Assembly (NCBI RefSeq): GCF_002154725.1
Contig: NZ_MTAW01000184.1
Span: 109,654-173,653, forward strand
Source of the DNA: Nostoc sp. 106C
GTDB lineage: Bacteria; Cyanobacteriota; Cyanobacteriia; Cyanobacteriales; Nostocaceae
Direction of reading: 5' to 3'
DNA: 64,000 nt
Shown: piece after piece, positions 26,164 through 32,931 of the stretch
Layout of the letters: every line of letters begins with the position of its first letter
How positions within the stretch are numbered: position 1 is the first letter of the stretch
Notes under the pieces: model-generated
Databases searched by the model: none
The model's input: the letters and a program-made list of their open reading frames with translations, nothing else
Told to the model about the DNA's origin: nothing
Program-made: the position numbers and the translations under genes

Positions 26164-28231
26164 TTTCAGAATATAGTTTGCTTTCGTCAGAAAACTGGGG
26201 CAAAGTAAGGGTAAAACAAATTTTGCTTAGATCGGAATCTGAAATTTGCATACTCTCAACGGCAATTGTGCCATTTAAATGTTGTACAAGAGACTTGGCT
26301 AGAGCTAAACCCAAACCAGTCCCAGGAGTCCAACGCCCTTTACCACGACGGAACTTGTCAAATATGTAAGTCGCTTCTTCAGAAGAGATACCTCGTCCTG
26401 TGTTTGTCACCTTAATAATAACTTGATCGACCAATTGATTGACTTGGTGAGTGGCTTGCAAATCAACAATGGTGTCATGCTCTGAGTATTTACAGGCATT
26501 AGTTAGTAACTCTTGCAAGATGCGGTCAAAACTTTCGACTTCAGTTTGTAGTCTTAACGACTCCTCTGGTAAATCTAGGGTAATACTTAAACTTTTCTCT
26601 GTCAGTTTTCGTTCAAAAGAGACAGCTAAATCCTGAATTCGTGTATTTAAATCAATAGTTTCAAATTGTGGAGTTGCTTGTTGAGACTCTAGTTTTTGGA
26701 GTGTAAGCAAGTCATTGATTAAATTGATTTCTTTAGTACATTCTTGCTCTAAGATATCGAAATATCTATTCTGACGCTCTGCTGCTATTCCTGGTAAACG
26801 CAAATTACGAATTGACATGAGCATATTTGTCAACGGGTAACGTAAGCGATCGCTCATATTGCTCAAAAATTCATCTTTGAGTTCATTGAGTTCTCGCAAC
26901 TGCTCAACATATTGCCTTGTTCTTTCGTGCAATTTTGCTTGCAGTTCCAGGCTGCTTTGGAGTTTTGCTGTTCGCTCATCCACCAAATTTTGCACTTGTC
27001 GCAATGTCTGTGACTGAATAATCGCATTACTTACTTGTGCACAGACCATTTCCACTAGATTTAATTCTGCTGATTGCCAAGTGCGAGCCACTGCTTGCTG
27101 TAAAACTAAAAATCCTAAGACTTTGCCTTGACTCTCTAATGGCATTAACAGCATAGCTGGGAACTGCTCTACTGCAAACAGTGGAGCCGCTGTCAAAATA
27201 TCTTTTTGTTCTGAATAGTCATTAATGACTACTGGTTTTCCTGATTCCGTGAATACGCGCTGGCATAAACCACAATCTGAAATCACAAAGGACTGATCTA
27301 AAATATTTGATGTACTGCTAGGGTAACTCTGGATATCTCTAGTCCATTGTCTAACTACGGTGGCTTTGGCATTAGGAATTTGCTTTTTAGACCGATTCCG
27401 AAATAGCGGATCTGTGTATTTCAACATGATAAACAGACCCCGATCTGCCTGTAGCGATTCGGCAGTAGAGGCGATCGCTAACTGGAGCATTTGATTTAAC
27501 TCCAAGTTGCTCCGGCTCAGTATAGTTAATTGCTTGATCAAGCTTTGATGTTGATCGCTCTTTTTCAAATGCTGTTGTTGAGCCGCAATCAACTGTGATT
27601 GTGCTACTTGAGAAACAGCGATCGCGCAAGAAGACTCTATACTTTTCAAAAGTTGTTGTTCTGACTGAGACCAATTATGGGGTTGAAAATTAATCAGACT
27701 AATTACCCCATTATTTTTCCCCCGAAAGCGGGTAGGAATTGCTAAAACAGCTTTTATTGGTAGTGGCAAAGATTGACAACCAATTTCCAGACTTTTTTGA
27801 ATTGTGGAAATATCCTCAATATTTAATGGTTCAGCCGCACATTGAACTACATGCAGTTCCATGAGCAACTGTTCCATTGAGAAGATTTCGTCTGAGTGTG
27901 GTAACCCTAGATATTCTTCTGTACACCAACTAGCAGTAGTCACTTCAGTAGATGGCTCGCTCATCACTGTAACTAAGCAGCAATCTACTCCAAAGGCAAC
28001 TCCCAGCAATTTTGCCAGATCTTGTAACATCAATATCGTCGCTGGTCTGTTAGCGATGATTTGATTAATCTGTTGTAACAACTGGTGGGCTGGTTCTTCC
28101 GGATGCTGCATCAGCTTGACTGGGTATGATTGTAGTCGATCTACGTCATCTGGGCACTGTGGCGGCGATGATAAACGCTTTTTCATTCCTGGCACGCTCT
28201 TGGATAACGACCCCATTTTTTTTGCACCCAA
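26156..28231 (-). CDS. GAF-domain sensor histidine kinase with Asp in place of the H-box His
   Basis: A 691-residue soluble protein with two GAF-like domains (about 60-215 and 240-410), a coiled coil, a dimerisation helix region and a HATPase_c domain at the C-terminus. The ATPase boxes are present: ELLTNACKYSEHD (N box), NTGRGIS (G1, Asn in place of the usual Asp) and GTGLGLALAK (G2). In the dimerisation helix the phospho-acceptor segment reads NMSDRLRYPLTN where SHELRTPL is expected, so the His is Asp461. The gene may encode a non-phosphorylating pseudokinase or a phosphatase-type regulator. It is coupled to the downstream START-like gene. Confidence 0.82.
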   Translation of the reverse strand: MGAKKMGSLSKSVPGMKKRLSSPPQCPDDVDRLQSYPVKLMQHPEEPAHQLLQQINQIIANRPATILMLQDLAKLLGVAFGVDCCLVTVMSEPSTEVTTASWCTEEYLGLPHSDEIFSMEQLLMELHVVQCAAEPLNIEDISTIQKSLEIGCQSLPLPIKAVLAIPTRFRGKNNGVISLINFQPHNWSQSEQQLLKSIESSCAIAVSQVAQSQLIAAQQQHLKKSDQHQSLIKQLTILSRSNLELNQMLQLAIASTAESLQADRGLFIMLKYTDPLFRNRSKKQIPNAKATVVRQWTRDIQSYPSSTSNILDQSFVISDCGLCQRVFTESGKPVVINDYSEQKDILTAAPLFAVEQFPAMLLMPLESQGKVLGFLVLQQAVARTWQSAELNLVEMVCAQVSNAIIQSQTLRQVQNLVDERTAKLQSSLELQAKLHERTRQYVEQLRELNELKDEFLSNMSDRLRYPLTNMLMSIRNLRLPGIAAERQNRYFDILEQECTKEINLINDLLTLQKLESQQATPQFETIDLNTRIQDLAVSFERKLTEKSLSITLDLPEESLRLQTEVESFDRILQELLTNACKYSEHDTIVDLQATHQVNQLVDQVIIKVTNTGRGISSEEATYIFDKFRRGKGRWTPGTGLGLALAKSLVQHLNGTIAVESMQISDSDLSKICFTLTLPQFSDESKLYSESD

Positions 28232-28972
28232 CCTCTTGGCTTACTTGTTCACCCTTCCTATGTTTGGTGCACCCTGATGAATTACAAATATTTGATGAAG
28301 ACTTTCTCTCACCTGTTATAGCCCCTTTCTATTTCAGATGACTAAGTTTTTGGTATATTAAAACGAATTTTTACACAGGTAACAAGATACCTAAGATATA
28401 GTAGAACGCCTTTGCTAGATAATTTCTAACTCGATTGGCTTCGGTTAATTTACTAACTTTGACTTAGAATATCCTGTCCGTAACTATACATAAACCGTAA
28501 TTTCTCTGGAATTGAGGCAAAAAGTCCGCTAGTACTCTCAGTGTTAACACTGAGAGCAATTCAAAAAAACGTCATATTTATTTCACAATTCCATTGTTCG
28601 GTGAGCTAGCCTTTTGTAGGTCTTGCTCAAAGTAAAATCCGATTTAGGCAGAGTTTCAGAAACAATGTTGATACCTGCTTGATATTAGCAACCAAGTATA
28701 TATGGGTATTGTTGCTTAACTCCTATGCTCGATAATCATTTATTTAATATGCCGATGGTTAGAATCTGTCAAGTGATGTGAAACCCCCTGTGCCGGAAAT
28801 AGCGATTTTTTTGAGAAAGCCTAGCTGTCAAGGCTGTTCTCTATGAAATTTAACGAGATATGTGTCTAATTACTTTTATATAATATTTATTTATGAGTTA
28901 GATAGCATTCCATAATAAATGCAGCCCAGTTTCGCTAAGTACTAACTAGGCTGCATTTTGATGAATATAAAA
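28232..28972. other. Intergenic gap with a 22-bp perfect palindrome and a terminator
   Basis: This 741-base gap holds no credible gene. At 28535-28556 there is a perfect 22-bp palindrome whose left arm is CTCTCAGTGTT. Neither side is followed by a T-run, so it looks more like a protein-binding site than a terminator. The last part carries the terminator of the gene at 28973. Confidence 0.45.
28917..28958 (-). terminator. Probable terminator of the gene at 28973
   Basis: Arms AAATGCAGCC and GGCTGCATTT pair over ten bases, with further AGTT/AACT pairing inside. Read on the minus strand the hairpin is followed by ATTATGG, so the U-tract is weak. It lies 15 bases past the stop codon. Confidence 0.6.
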
Positions 28973-29308
28973 CTATCCAGCCAAACTCTCGATACTCAGA
29001 GGAACCATATCGCCATTTCTTGTGAGTCCTAAGAGCATCGGTTGTTGTGGTTGAATAACTTGACCCGTAAGTACACAGCGTTCTTCTTGTTGAGCCGTGG
29101 CTGCTATGCTCGCTCGAATATCAGTTCGCGAAAATCGAGGTTTCCACTCACCTGATTTTTGCTGCACATAATTCCAGAGGATATCTCGAATTAGGGCTTG
29201 ATAGCCCTGATTGCCAGCTATATCTTTGAGTTTCTCTTTGAGTTCGCGCTCTAGACGGATGCTGGTAACTTCCATATCGGTGGTTGGGGTGCGAGCGATT
29301 GTATGCAT
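28973..29308 (-). CDS. Small conserved protein with a ribbon-helix-helix-like N-terminus
   Basis: A 111-residue protein. Residues 13-55 (EVTSIRLERELKEKLKDIAGNQGYQALIRDILWNYV) match the CopG/Arc ribbon-helix-helix pattern: a short beta strand with alternating residues and two helices. The C-terminal half includes CVLTGQVIQPQQPMLLGLTRNGDMVPLS and is not recognised. It probably binds DNA as a dimer. The start is preceded by TAAAGGAGAAAAAGTC, a strong ribosome-binding site. It appears monocistronic. Confidence 0.65.
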   Translation of the reverse strand: MHTIARTPTTDMEVTSIRLERELKEKLKDIAGNQGYQALIRDILWNYVQQKSGEWKPRFSRTDIRASIAATAQQEERCVLTGQVIQPQQPMLLGLTRNGDMVPLSIESLAG

Positions 29309-29708
29309 GACTTTTTCTCCTTTAAGGTATAGACAGGATAGTAATACAAGTGTAGTATGTTTAAAGGAATGTTCAATAGGTGAAATTTTCTGTGAAATCC
29401 ATTAACTCCATCTCTACTTCTTTGCGTGCTACCAACTGCCGAGCCAGTCGGGAATTAGCATCTTTGGGAGTGGAGTATTTTTTTATGGGTAATGGTGGCC
29501 AAAAAGATGGGCAAATCACAGAGGGTAATTATGATTTTAGATATCTCAGCATTATTAGGCTGAATGCAAAACCACAACTAGACGTAAGAAGCGGGAGGTA
29601 CAGGCAGAGTCATACTGTACCGATATAGACCAGAAAACTTTGAGGTCAATTTCCCACCCCCGCTTCAGTTAAAAAAGAAGCGGGGGTTTTTTAATAAGGA
29701 GTCAAGCT
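29309..29708. other. Gap upstream of the HNH gene; possible small RNA or leader
   Basis: This 400-base region between divergent genes contains a GTG-started 82-codon frame (29380-29628) that I do not support. It ends with a strong intrinsic terminator (29656-29692) only about 17 bases before the HNH start. That suggests a short transcript or attenuated leader within about 29500-29692. Confidence 0.4.
29656..29692 (+). terminator. Strong intrinsic terminator directly upstream of the HNH gene
   Basis: A perfect 11-bp stem, ACCCCCGCTTC with GAAGCGGGGGT, has a ten-base loop and is followed by TTTTTT on the plus strand. The HNH gene's GGAG ribosome-binding site lies about 8 bases after it. It either ends a small RNA or acts as an attenuator for the HNH operon. 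Confidence 0.85.
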
Positions 29709-30227
29709 GTGACGATCGCGATGCAAGTGTTAGAGCAGTCCGTAGTGGTATTTTCTCAAAATTACTTGCCACTGTGTCGGGTCAATATCAAGCGGGCAAT
29801 TGTACTGTTAGTAACAAACAAAGCTGAACCATTAAGTTTATCTACAGAAGCCGGTTGGAAAATCCACTCTCCCAGCTTGATACTTGAAGTACCAAAACAC
29901 ATTCGTTTAAAAATTGCTTCTGGTGAACGGACGTGGAAAGTTCCGCCAGTAAATCGGCGAGAAGTGTTGCGGCGAGACCATCACAGTTGTCAATATTGCG
30001 GTAGTAAAAAATCTCTAACACTAGATCATGTGATTCCGCGATCGCAAGGCGGTCCTCACACATGGAATAACGTAGTCATAGCTTGCGAAAAATGTAACTC
30101 CCATAAAGGGAATCGCACCCCTTTTGAGGCTGGTATGCATCTGCGTACCAAACCGAAAGCACCAGCGCATCCGGCGATTACTTTTGCCGAGCAGTTCTGG
30201 ATCAATATGCAAGCAAACCTGGAATAA
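29709..30227 (+). CDS. HNH endonuclease family protein
   Basis: A 172-residue protein. The C-terminal half is an HNH module with a zinc-binding cysteine frame: [44 protein letters not shown]. The two CxxC pairs and the DH...N...H catalytic pattern are intact. The N-terminal part ([13 protein letters not shown]) is the domain usual for the cyanobacterial group. GTG 29709 has AAGGAG seven to eight bases upstream. Such proteins are widespread in cyanobacteria; whether they act in recombination, repair or defence is not known. The gene at 30244 follows after 16 bases and is probably co-transcribed. Confidence 0.85.
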   Translation: MTIAMQVLEQSVVVFSQNYLPLCRVNIKRAIVLLVTNKAEPLSLSTEAGWKIHSPSLILEVPKHIRLKIASGERTWKVPPVNRREVLRRDHHSCQYCGSKKSLTLDHVIPRSQGGPHTWNNVVIACEKCNSHKGNRTPFEAGMHLRTKPKAPAHPAITFAEQFWINMQANLE

Positions 30228-30243
30228 CAGGAGAGCAGAAGGA

Positions 30244-30633
30244 ATGCTGAAACTAACTTACACCGAAAGGAGCTTTTACTTAGAGTGCCTGAGTCTATCG
30301 CTGGAGGAATGGGTAGCACAGCGCGTAATTTTGGCACTGCGAGTCGGTCAATCTCTTTGTGTTGAACCCAGCACTGCTTCCTTTTTGCTTCCTGTTGATT
30401 TACCAGGAGTAGAAAAGCTCAAGGCTGAGGTAAAACGAGATGACAGTGAAATTATGGAACTGTCTACCTGTGATGCTGAATATCTGGAAGTCACCCTCCG
30501 GGGTTCTTGGCTATCTGATGGTTCAGAGGAAGCTATTGGTGTGTTCGTCACGACTATGAGCGATCGCACTGAGTTCTTCCTCCATAAAATTTGGCAGGAA
30601 GCGCAAGCCTGCGCCTCCGCCATCAGTGAATAA
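30244..30633 (+). CDS. Conserved cyanobacterial protein of unknown function
   Basis: A 129-residue protein from ATG 30244, which has AGGAGAGCAGAAGGA upstream; the longer frame starting at 30124 overlaps the HNH gene and is an artefact. It is acidic, opens MLKLTYTERSFYLECLSLSLEEWV and has no cysteine or motif I can assign. The segment MLKLTYT...FYLE followed by VAQRVILALRVGQSL resembles small cyanobacteria-specific proteins. It follows the HNH gene by 16 bases, so the two may act together. Confidence 0.65.
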   Translation: MLKLTYTERSFYLECLSLSLEEWVAQRVILALRVGQSLCVEPSTASFLLPVDLPGVEKLKAEVKRDDSEIMELSTCDAEYLEVTLRGSWLSDGSEEAIGVFVTTMSDRTEFFLHKIWQEAQACASAISE

Positions 30634-30640
30634 TCAGAGT

Positions 30641-30668
30641 AATGGGTTAGGTATGGTACCTACCCATT
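30641..30668. terminator. Hairpin between convergent genes
   Basis: AATGGGTTAGGTA pairs with TACCTACCCATT (one bulged base, three-base loop). It covers the last bases of the deacetylase stop region and sits 8 bases past the stop of the gene at 30244. It may end transcription in both directions. Confidence 0.55.
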
Positions 30669-31569
30669 ATTTCTGCATTTCTAGTAGTTCGGGAACTGTC
30701 ACAAATCGATAGCCTTGTTGTTTGAGTCCGCTAATGATTTCTGGCAAAGCTTGGACAGTTCTTTGGCGATCGCCACCGCCGTCATGCATTAATACAATAG
30801 ATCCTGGTTTGGCATCTCTTAAAACGTTCTTGATAAATACTTGATACTTAGCATGAGGATCGGTATCGGCGGAAGTTTGCGACCACATGATTACAGCATC
30901 TTTTTGGCTTTTAGCGTAAGCAGCTAATCCGTTATTTAAAACGCCTCCTGGAGGGCGGAACAAATTAGTTTTAACTCCTGTAGTTTTGTATATAAGTTCG
31001 TTCGTGCGCTCAATTTCACTCTTGGCTGTAGCTTCATCCATGTGTCGATACCAATGATGCCAAGTATGATTACCGATCGCGTGACCTTGGGCTACAACTT
31101 GCTTGGCAATTTTGGGATTAGCTTGTAAAGCTTGTCCTACCCAAAAAAATGTTGCTTTCACATCATTTTGCTTGAGAATATCCAACATTTTTAATGTGGT
31201 ATTTGGCCAGGGACCATCATCAATGCTCAGGGCAATTACTTTCTCGTTATTGCTGGGTTGTACATGATAAACTGTTGTTCCCTGAAATGTCACTGGAACG
31301 CTAAAAGTTAGATTTTCTACTTTAGCTGATGGCTGCGATTGGGGATTATCTTGGCTGATAATCTTTGGTTGCGGTACTGCTACAGCGTGAAGTTTAGTAG
31401 TTATATGTTGAGTTTTTAATGGTGAGTTAATACCTATTGGATTAATACTACAAGCTGTTACTGAAAAGGCGATGCCTAATGGCAAGATGCTCCGCATCAA
31501 CGCTACTCCACTAATTATCTTTTGTCGCTGGTATTGATTGTGTGTCACATCAGGGTGCCAAAAACTCAC
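30667..31569 (-). CDS. Polysaccharide deacetylase (NodB homology domain), probable lipoprotein
   Basis: A 300-residue protein. The NodB catalytic domain is clear: KVIALSIDDGPWPNTTLKML with the DD metal/base pair, GHAIGNHTWHH with the HxxxH metal ligands, and RPPGG. Near the end LMHDGGGDR gives the last catalytic His. These enzymes remove N-acetyl (or other acyl) groups from peptidoglycan or chitin-like polymers. The N-terminus includes LPLGIAFSVTACSIN, a lipobox-like signal. If so, the functional start may be ATG 31497, with GGAG upstream, rather than 31569. It would be anchored at the outer face of the inner membrane or in the periplasm. Confidence 0.87.
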   Translation of the reverse strand: MSFWHPDVTHNQYQRQKIISGVALMRSILPLGIAFSVTACSINPIGINSPLKTQHITTKLHAVAVPQPKIISQDNPQSQPSAKVENLTFSVPVTFQGTTVYHVQPSNNEKVIALSIDDGPWPNTTLKMLDILKQNDVKATFFWVGQALQANPKIAKQVVAQGHAIGNHTWHHWYRHMDEATAKSEIERTNELIYKTTGVKTNLFRPPGGVLNNGLAAYAKSQKDAVIMWSQTSADTDPHAKYQVFIKNVLRDAKPGSIVLMHDGGGDRQRTVQALPEIISGLKQQGYRFVTVPELLEMQK

Positions 31570-31867
31570 ACCATCATAAGCGGCAAGTTTTAATTTGTAA
31601 TGAAGTTGATGAGTTAATAGTGTGTGGAGAAGCTCATTGGAGAATAGGCGAGCAGATTTGAGGATGATTTTAGCTACTTCTTAGAATACTGATAAGACAA
31701 TTAGCATAAGAAGTTTTACTAGTTTGAAAACAACGGCGATCGCTCGCATCTAATTTGACACTTTGAACAAGAGCAATGTCTTCTATGGGAGACGCACATT
31801 TAGCTTGCTTCCTCGTAGGGTACGATGGGCTACACCTAAGCCATCTGATTTATCTATGATTTTATAA
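31570..31867. other. Intergenic gap, no supported feature
   Basis: About 300 bases between two reverse-strand genes. I see only scattered short repeats such as GGGAGACGCACATTTAGC near 31778-31800. An open frame at 31783-31986 overlaps the neighbouring gene in another frame and has no support. Confidence 0.35.
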
Positions 31868-32104
31868 CTATAGGTTTGATTCTGGTGATTCTTTACTATT
31901 TGTATCTTGATATTCTTTGATTTTGGTATATAAACTAGCAACGGTTTCTTGAGCAAACAATTTTTCTTTAATTTGCAAATATTCACCTTCGCTTATTTTG
32001 CAGGTTGCCCAAAATTTCATTACCTTTGATGGTTCTAAATGGGTGAGTAAAACCTGCATTACTTCTTGTAAATTCTCTTGTTCGTTAATAACTTTAATTG
32101 TCAT
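31868..32104 (-). CDS. Small protein coupled to a PIN-domain toxin; putative antitoxin or partner
   Basis: A 78-residue protein starting at ATG 32104, with GAGGGAG immediately upstream. It overlaps the end of the PIN gene by 11 bases, so translation is coupled. The sequence is helical and lysine/glutamate-rich (QEVMQVLLTHLEPSKVMKFWATCKISEGEYLQIKEKLF) with no recognised antitoxin DNA-binding fold. By position it could be the antitoxin of the PIN protein, but the order (toxin first) is the reverse of classic VapBC operons. Confidence 0.6.
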   Translation of the reverse strand: MTIKVINEQENLQEVMQVLLTHLEPSKVMKFWATCKISEGEYLQIKEKLFAQETVASLYTKIKEYQDTNSKESPESNL

Positions 32105-32534
32105 TTTCTCCCTCAAGAATAAAGTTACTTGGATTGATGACTTTAAGTGATAAATTATGACATCTATTGATTAGTCTTCTGTCACAAGTGATAAAATAAT
32201 CACTTCTAGAAGCTTCAGCACAAGCTACATGAAGTGCATCAATAGGTTTAATTCCTTGTTGTTGTAGTTGTTCTGCCCTAATTCTAATATTTTCATCTAC
32301 TAATACTCTCAAAGTAGCTATTTTTAAGTATCGCTCCATTGATTGCTGATTGACAATAAAAGGGTTACGGCTGTTTTCATATTCTAGAACTGAAGAACTG
32401 ACTAATTCTATTAATCTTGCTTCTACCATTTGTAAAATTAAGATAATTGCTTGTGTTTCCAGAAAGATTTTTGGCTGTGTTTGGTCGTCAAATGGACGAT
32501 TATAAACACTGGTGTCTAGATAAACCCTGGTCAT
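32094..32534 (-). CDS. PIN-domain protein (VapC-like ribonuclease)
   Basis: About 146 residues from ATG 32534; the frame runs ten codons further upstream. It has the PIN-domain acidic residues: VYLDTSVYNRPF at the start, then SSVLEYENSRNP, then IKPIDALHVACAEASRSDYFITCDRRLI. The D...E...D...D quartet coordinates Mg2+ in the RNase site. PIN proteins of this size are usually the toxin of type II toxin-antitoxin pairs and cleave tRNA, rRNA or mRNA. It is translationally coupled to the small gene downstream. Confidence 0.82.
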   Translation of the reverse strand: MTRVYLDTSVYNRPFDDQTQPKIFLETQAIILILQMVEARLIELVSSSVLEYENSRNPFIVNQQSMERYLKIATLRVLVDENIRIRAEQLQQQGIKPIDALHVACAEASRSDYFITCDRRLINRCHNLSLKVINPSNFILEGENDN

Positions 32535-32629
32535 ATAGCTTTTTATAACATCGTCTCTCAACAAAAGCGATCGCTCTCACACTCATCTCTCAACCCTCAC
32601 AAGCGATCGCTCATCATTCTACAATTTAA

Positions 32630-32893
32630 GTCGAGCGATCGCCTTCAGAACACCATCATTCCACTTCAGAACAGGAACATTCTCGTTTGGAACACGAGCG
32701 ATCGCCCTCAGAACACCATCATTCCACCTCCGAACACGAAACTTCGATTAAAAAGGTAGAGCGATCGCCTTCGGAACACCATCATTCCACCTCAGAACAA
32801 GAACGTTCTCGTTTGGAACATGAACATTCGTGTTTGGAACACGAAACTTTGAGTTCAGAACATGAAACTTCGAGTTCGGAACTCGAAACTTGA
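32630..32893 (+). repeat. 63-bp tandem repeat array, each unit beginning with a HIP1-type site
   Basis: Units starting with GAGCGATCGCC begin at 32633, 32696 and 32759, exactly 63 bases apart. Each continues TCAGAACACCATCATTCCAC. The array then decays into shorter GAACACGAAAC/GAACATGAAAC units. Because 63 is a multiple of three, one plus-strand frame stays open from 32630 to 32893, encoding Ser/Glu/His-rich repeats (SPSEHHHSTSE). There is no ATG, only TTG 32687, and no ribosome-binding site. I therefore call it a repeat, not a gene. Confidence 0.75.
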
Positions 32894-32931
32894 AGATAAA
32901 AGCTTGAATGATGAAGTGGGGAACTTGAATT

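Noticed and set aside
29380..29628. 82-codon GTG-started frame before the HNH gene
   Set aside because: No recognisable family or ribosome-binding site; the region is better explained as a leader ending in a terminator.
31783..31986. 67-codon reverse-strand frame
   Set aside because: It overlaps the better supported small gene at 31868-32104 in another frame and has no support of its own.
32687..32893. Ser/Glu/His-rich repeat open frame
   Set aside because: The open frame follows from a 63-bp repeat unit divisible by three; it has no ATG and no ribosome-binding site.
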